Shown one piece after another: positions 10,984 to 20,049 of a stretch of DNA of 64,000 nt; the stretch's first letter is position 1, and each line of letters opens with the position of its first letter. The notes beneath the pieces were generated by a model, which saw only the letters and a program-made list of their open reading frames with translations, ran no database searches and was not told the origin of the DNA. Origin of the DNA: Rhodoferax ferrireducens T118 (GTDB lineage: Bacteria; Pseudomonadota; Gammaproteobacteria; Burkholderiales; Burkholderiaceae_C); contig NC_007908.1 of assembly GCF_000013605.1 (NCBI RefSeq), positions 1,178,001-1,242,000 on the forward strand, written 5' to 3'. Position numbers and translations under genes: made by a program.

Positions 10984-11876
10984 TTGTCGCCACCGGCAGC
11001 GTTGGCTCGACTGCGCACGTACAGCAGCGGCGCCAGCAAGGCCAGCACCGTCAGCAGCAGCACGATGGATCCGGCCGACGCCAACGCAATGTTCGCACGG
11101 CCAAACAGATGGTCCATGATGAACTTGGCCGGCACTTCGCTGGCGGTACCAGGTCCGCCCTGCGTCATCGACACCACGGCGTCGAACAGCTTGATCACGG
11201 CGGTGGAGAGCAATATAAAAACGGTGGCGATGGACGGGCCCAACATGGGCAAAACGATGGAGACATAAACGCGCCAGGTGGGGATGCCATCAATGCGGGC
11301 CGCCTTCCAGATTTCGCCGTCGATGCCACGCAAGCCCGCCAGCAGCAAAGCCATGACCAGACCGGACGCTTGCCACACAGAGGCGATCACGATCGTGTAC
11401 ATCACCTTGTTCTGATCGATGATCCAGTCAAATGTGAAGTCCTCGAATCCCATCTGCCGCACCGCCTGCTGGATGCCATTGCCCGGGTTGAGCAGCCATT
11501 GCCACACCAGGCCCGTTGCGACAAACGACATGGCGTAGGGGTACAGAAAAATGGTGCGCAGTGCACCTTCAGCCATGACTTCTTGGTCAATGAAAACCGC
11601 CAGCAGGAAGCCGATCAGCATACACGCCGCGATAAACAGCACGCCATACAGCGCCAGGTTTTCCAGCGACAACAGCCAGCGGTCGTTGTTGAACAGACGC
11701 TCATACTGCGCCAATCCGACAAACTCATCGGACGGGAAAGTGCGTGAATTGCTCATGGACACTTTGAGTGACCACAGCACCGTTCCCAAGTAGGCAACCA
11801 GTACCGTCGCCACCATAGGCAAGAGAGCCGTCCAGGTGACCAGAGAGCGCAGCAACTGTTTGGGATTGGCTTTCAT
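10980..11876 (-). CDS. Sugar ABC transporter permease, MalF type, second system
   Basis: Inner-membrane permease of 298 residues with six likely membrane segments. The coupling loop is WKAARIDGIPTWRVYVSIVLP. It starts 18 bases after the binding-protein stop and overlaps the next permease by four bases. Substrate by context: glucosides or gluco-oligosaccharides. Confidence 0.93.
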   Translation of the reverse strand: MKANPKQLLRSLVTWTALLPMVATVLVAYLGTVLWSLKVSMSNSRTFPSDEFVGLAQYERLFNNDRWLLSLENLALYGVLFIAACMLIGFLLAVFIDQEVMAEGALRTIFLYPYAMSFVATGLVWQWLLNPGNGIQQAVRQMGFEDFTFDWIIDQNKVMYTIVIASVWQASGLVMALLLAGLRGIDGEIWKAARIDGIPTWRVYVSIVLPMLGPSIATVFILLSTAVIKLFDAVVSMTQGGPGTASEVPAKFIMDHLFGRANIALASAGSIVLLLTVLALLAPLLYVRSRANAAGGDK

Positions 11877-11894
11877 GGACAGGGCACCGTTGCG

Positions 11895-13130
11895 TCAGTT
11901 CTTCAACGCGTTTGCAATGTCCTTCTGGACCTTTTCGACGGGAACGCTCTTGTTCCAGTAGGCGGTCAGGATGTCAGCCAGCGCGCCATTCTGATCGGGG
12001 TTGAGGTAGATCTCGCCGTTGCCCAACTGGCGCGATTTATCTTTCATGATGGCCAGTCCCTGCTGGGCACAGATGTCCATCTTGGACGAGTCCACGTCGG
12101 TGCGCACGGGAATGCTACCTTTTTTGTTGCTGAACTCCACCTGCACGGCGGGTGCCAGCATGAGGCCGGCCAGCACCTTTTGCGCCTTGATCTGCTCAGG
12201 ATTCGTGGTCTTGGGAAAGACGAACACGTCGCCCTGAATGATGTAGGGTGACTTGGACCCAAAACCCGCAATGCAGCCATAGTCCTTGCCCGGCACCTGC
12301 CTTGCCGCCGTGAACTCGCCCTTGGCCCAGTCGCCCATGATTTGCACACCGGCCTTGCCCGTGATCAGCAGCGCGGTGGCGTCGTTCCAGTTGCGCCCCG
12401 GAGAACCCTTGTCCACGTAGGATTGAAGTCGCTTGTAGGTCAGCAACACATTCTTGAAAGCCTCGCCCTGAATCGCTTTCGCATCGCGGTCACGCATCAC
12501 TTTCAGGTAGAGCTCGGTGCCGCCGACGTTCGCCAGCACGGCGGTAAAAATAGTGTTCTCCTGCCACGGTTGGCCGCCGTGCGCCAGGGGAATCAGCCCG
12601 GCGGCCTGGAGCTTGTCCAGCGCCGCGAACAACTCGTCCATATTTTTGGGCTCGGCCGCGATGCCCGCCTTTTTGAACGCGGCCTTGGAATACCAGAACC
12701 AGGTCGGCATGTGGATGTTCACGGGCGCGGCGTAGTAGTGCCCTTTGACTTTCACCACATTGAGCACGGTTTCGGGTAGGAATTTGTCCCACCCGTCGCG
12801 GATGGCGACCTCGTCCACGTTGTTGAGCATGCCCTGCTCGACGACGTCCAAGAACTGCTTGGAAGTATTGAACTGCGCCATTGTCGGTGGGTTACCCCCG
12901 ACGATACGGTTGATGGCCACGGAGCGCGCCTGCTCACCGAGTGCCACGGCCGTATCGACCCAGACACCGCCGGTGGTGGTGTAGGCGTCGGAAAACACTT
13001 TCACCGCAGCGGATTCGCCGCCGGAGGTCCACCAGTGAATCACCTCGGCTTTAGGGCCGACCGCGTGCGCGGCAACACAAACACCCAGGCCAGCGGCCAG
13101 TGCCGTCGCCATTTTTCTTAAAACCACCAT
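11895..13130 (-). CDS. Sugar ABC transporter substrate-binding protein, second system
   Basis: Periplasmic binding protein of 411 residues with a signal peptide (LAAGLGVCVAAHAVG, cleavage near residue 24). EVIHWWTSGGESAAVKVF is the typical first strand of glucose/oligosaccharide-binding proteins, and GVQIMGDWAKGEF sits in the hinge/second lobe. GAGGAG eight bases before ATG 13130 supports the start. It lies between GH1 and the permeases. Relatives with this opening are commonly annotated as glucose or mannose binding proteins; the actual ligand is not determinable here. Confidence 0.93.
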   Translation of the reverse strand: MVVLRKMATALAAGLGVCVAAHAVGPKAEVIHWWTSGGESAAVKVFSDAYTTTGGVWVDTAVALGEQARSVAINRIVGGNPPTMAQFNTSKQFLDVVEQGMLNNVDEVAIRDGWDKFLPETVLNVVKVKGHYYAAPVNIHMPTWFWYSKAAFKKAGIAAEPKNMDELFAALDKLQAAGLIPLAHGGQPWQENTIFTAVLANVGGTELYLKVMRDRDAKAIQGEAFKNVLLTYKRLQSYVDKGSPGRNWNDATALLITGKAGVQIMGDWAKGEFTAARQVPGKDYGCIAGFGSKSPYIIQGDVFVFPKTTNPEQIKAQKVLAGLMLAPAVQVEFSNKKGSIPVRTDVDSSKMDICAQQGLAIMKDKSRQLGNGEIYLNPDQNGALADILTAYWNKSVPVEKVQKDIANALKN

Positions 13131-13206
13131 GTCATGTCTCCTCGTTTTATATTGTTTGCGATGGGGTGCATCGCATTACCGCTCCACAGTGCGAGAGTCA
13201 TCCGGT

Positions 13207-14577
13207 TCAGAGCTCTCCCTTTAGAAAGGCACCGTACCATTCTCCACTCAGTTTCAGGCGGCGCTGCTGAGTCTCAAAATCAACATGGGTCAAACCGAAG
13301 CGGCGTATGTAGCCTTCAGCCCACTCAAAATTATCCAGCAGGCTCCAGGCAAAGTAGCCCTTGACCGGAATGCCCTGGGCCACGATTTCCCGGGTAGCCT
13401 GCAGGTGGCGCACCAGATAGCGGCGACGCTCGACGTCGTCAATATTGCCCTCAGGGCTAAGCACGTCGTCGTAGGTGGAGCCGTTTTCGGTGAGGTAGAT
13501 CTCTGCCGGCTGATAGTCTTTTGCCAACCGGCCAAGCAGGGTCACCATGCCCTCGGGCGATACCTCCCAGCCAAATGCGGTGCGCTCCACGTTGTCCGAT
13601 TCGATCACCTGCGTGGACATCACCCCCACGCCGGGCGCATCGGCCACGATTTCCGGAAAGTAATAGTTCACACCCAGGAAGTCCGTGGGCGTGGCAATGG
13701 TCGCCAGGTCACCGTCCTGCACCACAGGCGCCTTGTCACCCAGAATGCGCCAGATGTCCGCCGGATAACCGCGGCCATGCAGGGGGTCGAGAAACCAGCG
13801 GTTGCGCAAGCCGTCATGGCGCTTCGTCGCCGCCACATCCTGCGCACTGTCGGAGGCGGGCTGCAGGGGATGCAGGCTGAGCGCCGCGCCCACACGCGCA
13901 CCAGGCACATTGCGCCTGATCACGGGAATGGCGAGGCCGTGCGATACCAGCACGTTGTGGCACACCTGCAGCGCGGTCTTGACGTCCTTCAGGCCCGGTG
14001 CATGCACACCTTCGTAATTGCCATGGAAGGCGGTGCACCAAGGCTCGTTGTGGGTAATCCAGTGCTTGATGCGGTCCCCCAGGTGGCGGCTCACAACGTC
14101 GGTGTACTCAACAAAAGCATCCACGGTGTCACGGTTTGCCCAACCGCCCTGTTCCTGCAAGGCTTGCGGCAAATCCCAGTGGTACAAAGTGACCCAGGGC
14201 TCCAGCCCCCGCTCCAGCATGCCGTCCACCATGCGCGAGTAGAAGTCCAGGCCCTTTTGATTCGGCGCCAACCCTCGACCATTAGCAAAAATTCGCGGCC
14301 ATGCGATGGAAAACCGGTAGGCGTTGGTTCCAAGGCTGCGCGCTAGATCAAGATCTTCCGGCCAGCGGTGGTAGTGGTCGCAAGCCACAGCGCCACTGGA
14401 ACCATCCCGAATATGTCCCGGTGTGGCGCAGAAGCGATCCCAAATTGACTCGCCCCGGCCATCCAGATCGACCCCGCCTTCGATCTGGTATGAAGATGTG
14501 GAGCAGCCCCAACGAAAGTCAAGCGCAAAGTCAGTCCTTTTCAGAAGGGGCAGATCATCAGTTTTTTTGTTTTTCAT
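13207..14577 (-). CDS. GH1 beta-glucosidase, second copy
   Basis: Cytoplasmic GH1 beta-glucosidase of 456 residues from ATG 14577. Acid/base E178 lies in THNEP and nucleophile E364 in LTENG; FRWGCSTSSYQIEGG and WSLLDNFEWAEGY bracket the barrel. An ATG at 14664 would add 29 residues unlike the family. That extension also contains a LacI-type operator (14606-14621), so the shorter start is preferred. It heads the minus-strand operon of GH1, binding protein, permeases, ATPase and GH30. It is clearly diverged from the GH1 at 2574-3920. Confidence 0.93.
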   Translation of the reverse strand: MKNKKTDDLPLLKRTDFALDFRWGCSTSSYQIEGGVDLDGRGESIWDRFCATPGHIRDGSSGAVACDHYHRWPEDLDLARSLGTNAYRFSIAWPRIFANGRGLAPNQKGLDFYSRMVDGMLERGLEPWVTLYHWDLPQALQEQGGWANRDTVDAFVEYTDVVSRHLGDRIKHWITHNEPWCTAFHGNYEGVHAPGLKDVKTALQVCHNVLVSHGLAIPVIRRNVPGARVGAALSLHPLQPASDSAQDVAATKRHDGLRNRWFLDPLHGRGYPADIWRILGDKAPVVQDGDLATIATPTDFLGVNYYFPEIVADAPGVGVMSTQVIESDNVERTAFGWEVSPEGMVTLLGRLAKDYQPAEIYLTENGSTYDDVLSPEGNIDDVERRRYLVRHLQATREIVAQGIPVKGYFAWSLLDNFEWAEGYIRRFGLTHVDFETQQRRLKLSGEWYGAFLKGEL

Positions 14578-14605
14578 GTTTCTAACGAGACAGGGATCAA
14601 TCTTT

Positions 14606-14621
14606 TTGGAAAGCATTCCAA
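14606..14621. promoter_or_regulatory. Putative LacI-family operator before the GH1-ABC-GH30 operon
   Basis: TTGGAAAGCATTCCAA: 6-bp perfect arms TTGGAA/TTCCAA around a GC centre, the layout of GalR/LacI-family operators. It lies 29 bases upstream of the GH1 start and about 95 bases downstream of the lacI stop, where the operon promoter must be. It resembles the sites at 22969-22990 and 26761-26776. Binding by the adjacent regulator is inferred. Confidence 0.6.
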
Positions 14622-14716
14622 TTCTAGCAACAACAATGGCACAATCACTGTCAACGGATGTCATTTTTTTGTAACCTGACAGGCGGAGTCGCCGTCAGCC
14701 CGTTGTGTCAATAAGC

Positions 14717-15727
14717 CTACGCCGCGGCAATTGCCACTGAAGCGCGCCAGGTCACGCTGATAGGAAACACCCGCACCACGGGGTGCGTTGTGCCGTAGCA
14801 TTGGTTGAGCAGCCAATGCAGACCATTCAGGGTGATGTCACTCCACGGAATATGAATCGAGGTGAGCCGGGGTGCGGAATACTCGGCGCTGTGGGTATCG
14901 TCATAACCCAGTACGGACACGGCTCCGGGCACCGAAATTCCAGCCTGCTGAAAATATGACAGTGCACCCACAGCCATTTCGTCATTGGCACAGAACAGCG
15001 CCGTAAATTCATGCCCGGACGCCAGGAGGGCCCGTGCAGAGGTCCACCCGCCCTCGGGGGAGAAGTCGCTTTGCAGCGTCAAGACCTGGCTGGCTTCGAT
15101 GCCGTGGCGCGTCAGCTCACTCATGAACCCGGAAACCCGCGCCACGTTGTCGGGCGACGTGCTCGGTCCGGCGATCACTGCAAATCTCCGATGTCGCAAT
15201 TCCAGCAAGGTCTGCGCGGCCAGCATTCCGCCAAGTTTGTGGTCGGCAGTGAAGCAGTGATCCGCAATCCCATCAAAACTGTGGTTCAGCACGACCAGTC
15301 TGCTCTGGTTTGGACCCAGTGCGCCAATGTCTTCGTCGCGCAAGGCATTGCTCATGACCACCAAGCCATCGCAGCCACGCTCAATCAGAAAGTCAATTCC
15401 TTCAATCGCCTGACGCCGCGCGTCACCGTCACCGCAACCAAAAGCTACCACCATGTGGTGCCCGGCAGTGCGCAGCTCTGTATCAATGACTTGCAGAATG
15501 GGCGTGTAAAACGTTCCCTTCAATACCGGGATATACACACCAATCATCTGGGAAGAGCCGGACAGCAGGGAGCGCGCAGCGTGGGACGGGCGAAACTCCA
15601 GCTCGGCTATCGCCTTGCGCACGCGCTCGGCTGTGGCTGGCGCGACGGACCCTTTGCCACTGACCACGCGTGACGCCGTTCCCACGCCAACTCCAGCCAG
15701 GCGTGCTACGTCCTTGATCGTGGTCAT
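14717..15727 (-). CDS. LacI-family transcriptional regulator
   Basis: Repressor of 336 residues. The N-terminal helix-turn-helix TTIKDVARLAGVGVGTASRV and hinge region are followed by a periplasmic-binding-protein-like sensor domain (GCDGLVVMSNALRDED, LGYDDTHSAEY). Its ATG overlaps the GH3 stop (ATGA, 15724-15727), so it is co-translated with the glucosidase. Effector probably glucose or a gluco-disaccharide, by context. It is the natural candidate for binding the three GGAA..TTCC palindromes in this region. Confidence 0.94.
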   Translation of the reverse strand: MTTIKDVARLAGVGVGTASRVVSGKGSVAPATAERVRKAIAELEFRPSHAARSLLSGSSQMIGVYIPVLKGTFYTPILQVIDTELRTAGHHMVVAFGCGDGDARRQAIEGIDFLIERGCDGLVVMSNALRDEDIGALGPNQSRLVVLNHSFDGIADHCFTADHKLGGMLAAQTLLELRHRRFAVIAGPSTSPDNVARVSGFMSELTRHGIEASQVLTLQSDFSPEGGWTSARALLASGHEFTALFCANDEMAVGALSYFQQAGISVPGAVSVLGYDDTHSAEYSAPRLTSIHIPWSDITLNGLHWLLNQCYGTTHPVVRVFPISVTWRASVAIAAA

Positions 15728-18324
15728 TTGTGCTGCTCCCCTATTTGAAATTCACCCCCGACATCTGAGCATGTCAAGGTATCCGCATCCTTCGCCGCCC
15801 CTGAGACGATCTGGATGTTGGCAAATGCCGCAGAAAAGGATTGTGACGTTAACACACTAAACGGCACATCTACGTTGTCAAAATTTGTCCCCTTGGCCTC
15901 AAAACACAGTAGCGGGATCTTCACGGTGTGCTTTGTCAGGGGCGCAGACTTTTTGAGCAAGGCAGTGATATCCACCTCACCCCGGCACGACTCGCCACAC
16001 TCGATCGCCAACGTCACGGAGCCCTGCGGTTCCTGCATCACCGCCATATCGAACTGCAACACCCCTTGATTTGCTGCGTAGGTACGCAGGCTCGCCGGCT
16101 GCGGCGCGTACGATAGATAGCGGGCCGGGCCGCCATGCCAGGTCACGAGTTTGGCGTCTTGCTGGGTATTGATCTGTGTCGTTTCCACCCGGATGCTTGG
16201 CTGACTGAGGGGAAGATTCAGCGCGGCATTGAGGTCGGCACCAACTGGGACCTTAACCCAGTTATTGGCCGCGCTGGCAACATGCAGTGCATAAGGCGCG
16301 CGATCCGAGCGGTTAAAAATCGGCACACCATCCTCATGCCCGCATCCGCCCGGCGCCGCAGTGCTGTCGAGCGCGCCCACTGTGACGGTGCTTTGGTAGT
16401 TCAAGCCATAGCCAGGAGCAAACAGGGGCGCGTAGCCCGTGTCGCCAAAGTTCAACGGGGTCTGACACGCGGACTTGGGCCAGGAAAATGAAAGTCGTCC
16501 CGTGAAGTCATGATGGATCCCACCGGCGGAGTTTCGGATCAATACGTCGGCCACCCCTTTGCCTTCAGTCCCAGGCAGCCAGGCCACGACCAAGGCGTTC
16601 GACAGGTTGAGCAAATCGTTCGCGTACACCGGTCGACCCGTCACCAGAACCGTAACAACCGGGACCCCCTTGCCGGCAACGGCCTTGAGCACAGCCAGGT
16701 CTTCCGGGTAACGGCGGCTGTGCCGCAAGGTGTCGGACACCGCGATGTCACCATTGCCTTCTGCATAGGGGGTCTCGCCAATGATGGCGATCACGGCATC
16801 AAAGCGGCTGACGTCCATGCCCTCGGCGGCTTCACTGAACGCCACGTTGGAGCTACCGACAGCGGCCCTGATGCCGTCCAGCAGGCTGTCGGCGTTGGGG
16901 AAATCGGTATTTGCATTGCCGGTTCCCTGCCAGCCCAGCGTCCACCCGCCGGTCTGGTTTTGCAGGCTGTCGGCGGATTTGCCGACCACCAATATGCGCT
17001 GACCACGGGCCAGGGGCAATATCGCATGGTTGTTCTTCAACAGCACCAGCGACTCGCGCACCGCCTGGCGCGCCAAGTCACGCGCCAGCAGGGCATCGGG
17101 TTTGCCGGCGTAGATGCCTTGTGATGGCTTCTTGCCAAACATCCCGGCGCGCAGCTTGACTCGCAAAATGCGCGACACTGCATCGTCAATGCGGGCCATC
17201 GGAATTTCGCCACGGTTCACCTGCTCCATCGTGTTGGCAATGAAGGCGCGCCAATTGTCGGGCACCATCACCATGTCAATGCCGGCATTGATGGCCTGTG
17301 CACAACTGGCCTGGGTGCAGCCGGGCACCTGGGCAATGCCGTTCCAGTCGGAGACGACAAAACCGTCAAAGCCCATTTTTTGCTTGAGGGCCTGCGTCAG
17401 CAGAGCCTTGCTGCCGTGCAACTTGCCGTAGTCGACGCCTGCGGCCACGTCATTCCAACTGTTGAAGGACGCCATCACGGCTTGCGCGCCTGCAGCCAAC
17501 GCACCGTAGTAGCCCTGAGCATGGACGTTGATCATTTCTGCCTTACTGACCGTGGCAACGCCCTGGTCCTGGCCCCGATCAGTGCCACCATCGCCGATGA
17601 AGTGTTTGGCTGTGGCCACCACGTTGCCGTCGTGCGAAAAACTGCCCTGCATACCGGTGACGTAGGCCCCCGCGTAAGCATTGACCAGAGTCGCATCTTC
17701 GGAAAAACTCTCGTAGGTGCGACCCCAGCGGTCATCGCGCGCCACCGCCAGCGTGGGGCCAAACACCCAGTTAATACCCGTGGCCCGCACTTGACGCCCG
17801 ACCGCAACGCCGATGTTCTGAATCAATTCCGGATCATGCGCCGCACCCAGCCCGATGTTGTGCGGAAACAGCGTCGCCCCATGGGCATTGCCGTGGCCGT
17901 GGATCGCGTCGGTGCCCCAAATCAGTGGCACTTTGACCTTCATGTCAGTGGCCATCGACGCGTTGTAATACTGGTCTGCCAGGCTCACCCAATCGGTGAT
18001 GCGTGCCAGTTTGTTCCCTTGGGGCCAGGAGCCTCCGCCGTTCAGCACCGAGCCGATGTAGTACTCGGTCACTTGGGCGGGGGTCACGTTCTTGATTTCC
18101 GGCTGGGTCATCTGGCCGATTTTTTGCGGCAATGTCATGCCAGCAAGAATGCGCGCTACTTCAGCTTCGATTTGTGTGTTTCTGGGGATGGCGCTGGTGA
18201 TGGCGGGCCAGTCCGCCAGCGGAACCGACGACGTCGCGGAACGCGTGGCGCAGCCATTCAAGGCAAGACCCAGGGCGAGGCAGGAAATGAGCGTCGCAAA
18301 GTGCAGAGAGGTCGATTTTGTCAT
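15724..18324 (-). CDS. GH3 beta-glucosidase, exported lipoprotein
   Basis: Family 3 beta-glucosidase of 866 residues. A lipobox-like ALNGC (C25) suggests lipid anchoring in the periplasm or outer membrane. The (beta/alpha)8 domain carries GTDAIHGHGNAHGATLFPHN, KHFIGDGGTDRGQDQG and the nucleophile region GFVVSDWNG (D326); the second domain (about 400-630) and a C-terminal extension follow, giving the ExoP-like architecture known from marine bacteria that degrade beta-1,3/1,4-glucans. It would act on oligosaccharides imported through the TonB-dependent receptor. It is preceded by the halogenase-like gene with a 76-base gap. Confidence 0.94.
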   Translation of the reverse strand: MTKSTSLHFATLISCLALGLALNGCATRSATSSVPLADWPAITSAIPRNTQIEAEVARILAGMTLPQKIGQMTQPEIKNVTPAQVTEYYIGSVLNGGGSWPQGNKLARITDWVSLADQYYNASMATDMKVKVPLIWGTDAIHGHGNAHGATLFPHNIGLGAAHDPELIQNIGVAVGRQVRATGINWVFGPTLAVARDDRWGRTYESFSEDATLVNAYAGAYVTGMQGSFSHDGNVVATAKHFIGDGGTDRGQDQGVATVSKAEMINVHAQGYYGALAAGAQAVMASFNSWNDVAAGVDYGKLHGSKALLTQALKQKMGFDGFVVSDWNGIAQVPGCTQASCAQAINAGIDMVMVPDNWRAFIANTMEQVNRGEIPMARIDDAVSRILRVKLRAGMFGKKPSQGIYAGKPDALLARDLARQAVRESLVLLKNNHAILPLARGQRILVVGKSADSLQNQTGGWTLGWQGTGNANTDFPNADSLLDGIRAAVGSSNVAFSEAAEGMDVSRFDAVIAIIGETPYAEGNGDIAVSDTLRHSRRYPEDLAVLKAVAGKGVPVVTVLVTGRPVYANDLLNLSNALVVAWLPGTEGKGVADVLIRNSAGGIHHDFTGRLSFSWPKSACQTPLNFGDTGYAPLFAPGYGLNYQSTVTVGALDSTAAPGGCGHEDGVPIFNRSDRAPYALHVASAANNWVKVPVGADLNAALNLPLSQPSIRVETTQINTQQDAKLVTWHGGPARYLSYAPQPASLRTYAANQGVLQFDMAVMQEPQGSVTLAIECGESCRGEVDITALLKKSAPLTKHTVKIPLLCFEAKGTNFDNVDVPFSVLTSQSFSAAFANIQIVSGAAKDADTLTCSDVGGEFQIGEQHK

Positions 18325-18400
18325 TCAGGTGCCGGTCGGTTTCTTGACTGCGGGATGCCAACGATGGAATCAAAAAAAGGCTTATGCATTTACCAACAGA

Positions 18401-19909
18401 TTACCCGGCGGCCGCACAGTTTTTCGCGATGAATTCTGCGTGCGTTGGCATGACGTCGACACACTTCTTGATGACGGCCTCGATATTGCCAAGGTAAGCT
18501 CTGATTTCGTCCTTGGGGCGCAAATCCACCAAAGGGTTATAGCCCTGTGGCCGGATACCTTGACCGTGCATCACCTGCACCCAACTCACGTCGCCAAACA
18601 GCTCCTGCCCCTCGCGGTAGACCCGGCCATTGCTGCTGAACAGGCTAATCCTGTGCTGCAGCGTAGCCGGTATTTCCATGTTCCGGCAGTGATTCCAGAA
18701 CGGTGAATCGTCGCGTTGCGTCGCCTTGTAGTGCAAGATGATGAAGTCGCGTATACGCTCGTACTCGAACTGTGTTTGCGCGTTGTATTCGTCGATATCG
18801 GCTTGTTGAAATCCCATATTGGGAAACAACCTGATCACCCGTGCGATAGCGGACTGGATCAAATGAATATTGGTGGACTCGATGGGTTCGAAAAAGCCGC
18901 TGGACAGGCCCACCGCAACACAGTTATTGCGCCAGGTCTGCTTGCGACGCCCCGGAACGAAGGGGATATAACGCGGCTCTGCCAGTTGCTTGCCGTCCAG
19001 CTTGTTCAGCAGAATCGACGTGGCCTCGTCCTGGCTCATGAAGCGGCTGGAATAGACGTGGCCGTTGCCGATGCGGTGCTGCAGCGGAATGCGCCATTGC
19101 CAACCCGCAGAGTGGGCCGTGGAGCGCGTGTAGGGAACCAGTGGCTGCACGGATTCACAGGGCACGGCAATCGCCCGATCGCAGGGCAGCCAATGCGACC
19201 AGTCCTCGTATTCGCACTTAAGTGCATCTCCGATCAGAAGTGCACGCGTGCCGGAACAATCGATGAAAAAGTCCCCGGATATTTTTTCGCCGCTGGCCAG
19301 AACGACAGATTCGATAAAGCCATCCGATTCCCGCAGCATGGTTTGCACGATCCGGCCTTCGGTCCGCACCACGCCTCGCGCCTGCGAGTAGCCGCGCAAG
19401 AATTTGGCATATAAACCTGCGTCGAAGTGAAAGGCGTTGTTAATGTCGCCCAAGGGTGAACCGGCCATTTCGGGCTCGCTTCGAAGGTATTTCGACTTTC
19501 TGGGTGCCAGGGTATTGATTGAATAGTTTCCCAGATCCGATGCTTCACCGGCCTGATGCATCTTGAGCCAATATTGGTAACACGCAATGGGGCCGAGGTC
19601 CTGACCGATCTTGCCGAAACCGTGAATATAGGAGTCGCCGATCTTGCCCCAGTTGACAAACTCGATGCCGAGTTTGTAAGTCCCCTGCGTCTGGCGCATG
19701 AATTCGTTTTCGTCAATGCCCAGCGCCAGATTGAAGTCTTTGATCAGCGGAATAGTCGCCTCACCCACGCCGATGGTGGCGATCTCGTCGGACTCGATCA
19801 GGCGAATGTGATAGTGATCACCCAATACATTGGACAGCGCAGCGGCCGTCATCCAACCTGCGGTGCCACCACCGACGATGACGATACTCCTGAGCATATT
19901 CGCGGACAT
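18401..19909 (-). CDS. Tryptophan-halogenase-family flavoprotein
   Basis: FAD-dependent protein of 502 residues in the PrnA/RebH family. Dinucleotide-binding GGGTAGW is at 13-19, the GVGEATIP and YKLGIEFVNWG region carries the conserved lysine, and the WxWxIP motif is present as WQWRIP. ATG 19909 is chosen over 19954 because AAAGGACG precedes it and the Rossmann strand then starts normally. Many homologues sit beside TonB-dependent receptors in carbohydrate loci of Caulobacterales, Xanthomonadales and Alteromonadales, where their role is unclear. Neighbours here argue against a natural-product cluster. Confidence 0.9.
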   Translation of the reverse strand: MSANMLRSIVIVGGGTAGWMTAAALSNVLGDHYHIRLIESDEIATIGVGEATIPLIKDFNLALGIDENEFMRQTQGTYKLGIEFVNWGKIGDSYIHGFGKIGQDLGPIACYQYWLKMHQAGEASDLGNYSINTLAPRKSKYLRSEPEMAGSPLGDINNAFHFDAGLYAKFLRGYSQARGVVRTEGRIVQTMLRESDGFIESVVLASGEKISGDFFIDCSGTRALLIGDALKCEYEDWSHWLPCDRAIAVPCESVQPLVPYTRSTAHSAGWQWRIPLQHRIGNGHVYSSRFMSQDEATSILLNKLDGKQLAEPRYIPFVPGRRKQTWRNNCVAVGLSSGFFEPIESTNIHLIQSAIARVIRLFPNMGFQQADIDEYNAQTQFEYERIRDFIILHYKATQRDDSPFWNHCRNMEIPATLQHRISLFSSNGRVYREGQELFGDVSWVQVMHGQGIRPQGYNPLVDLRPKDEIRAYLGNIEAVIKKCVDVMPTHAEFIAKNCAAAG

Positions 19910-19998
19910 GATGTCGTCCTTTACATAAAGAAGTGGTGCGATAGAGGATCGCAATGAAAAATTGACAAGGAGCAGCGCAATTTTATGGCGCCATGTTC

Positions 19999-20033
19999 AA
20001 AAAAAGCCCCGCCGACTCGCATCGGCAGGGCTT
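19999..20033 (-). terminator. Rho-independent terminator after the TonB-dependent receptor
   Basis: On the minus strand AGCCCTGCCGA, a TGCGAG loop and TCGGCGGGGCT form an 11-bp stem with one mismatch, followed directly by a run of seven T. It lies 17 bases after the receptor stop. It would end most receptor transcripts before the halogenase gene, which then needs read-through or its own promoter. Confidence 0.85.
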
Positions 20034-20049
20034 GTGCGCATGGCCCAGC

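Noticed and set aside
18401-19909. Natural-product biosynthesis cluster around the halogenase-like gene
   Set aside because: No other biosynthetic genes; all neighbours are carbohydrate uptake and hydrolysis genes.
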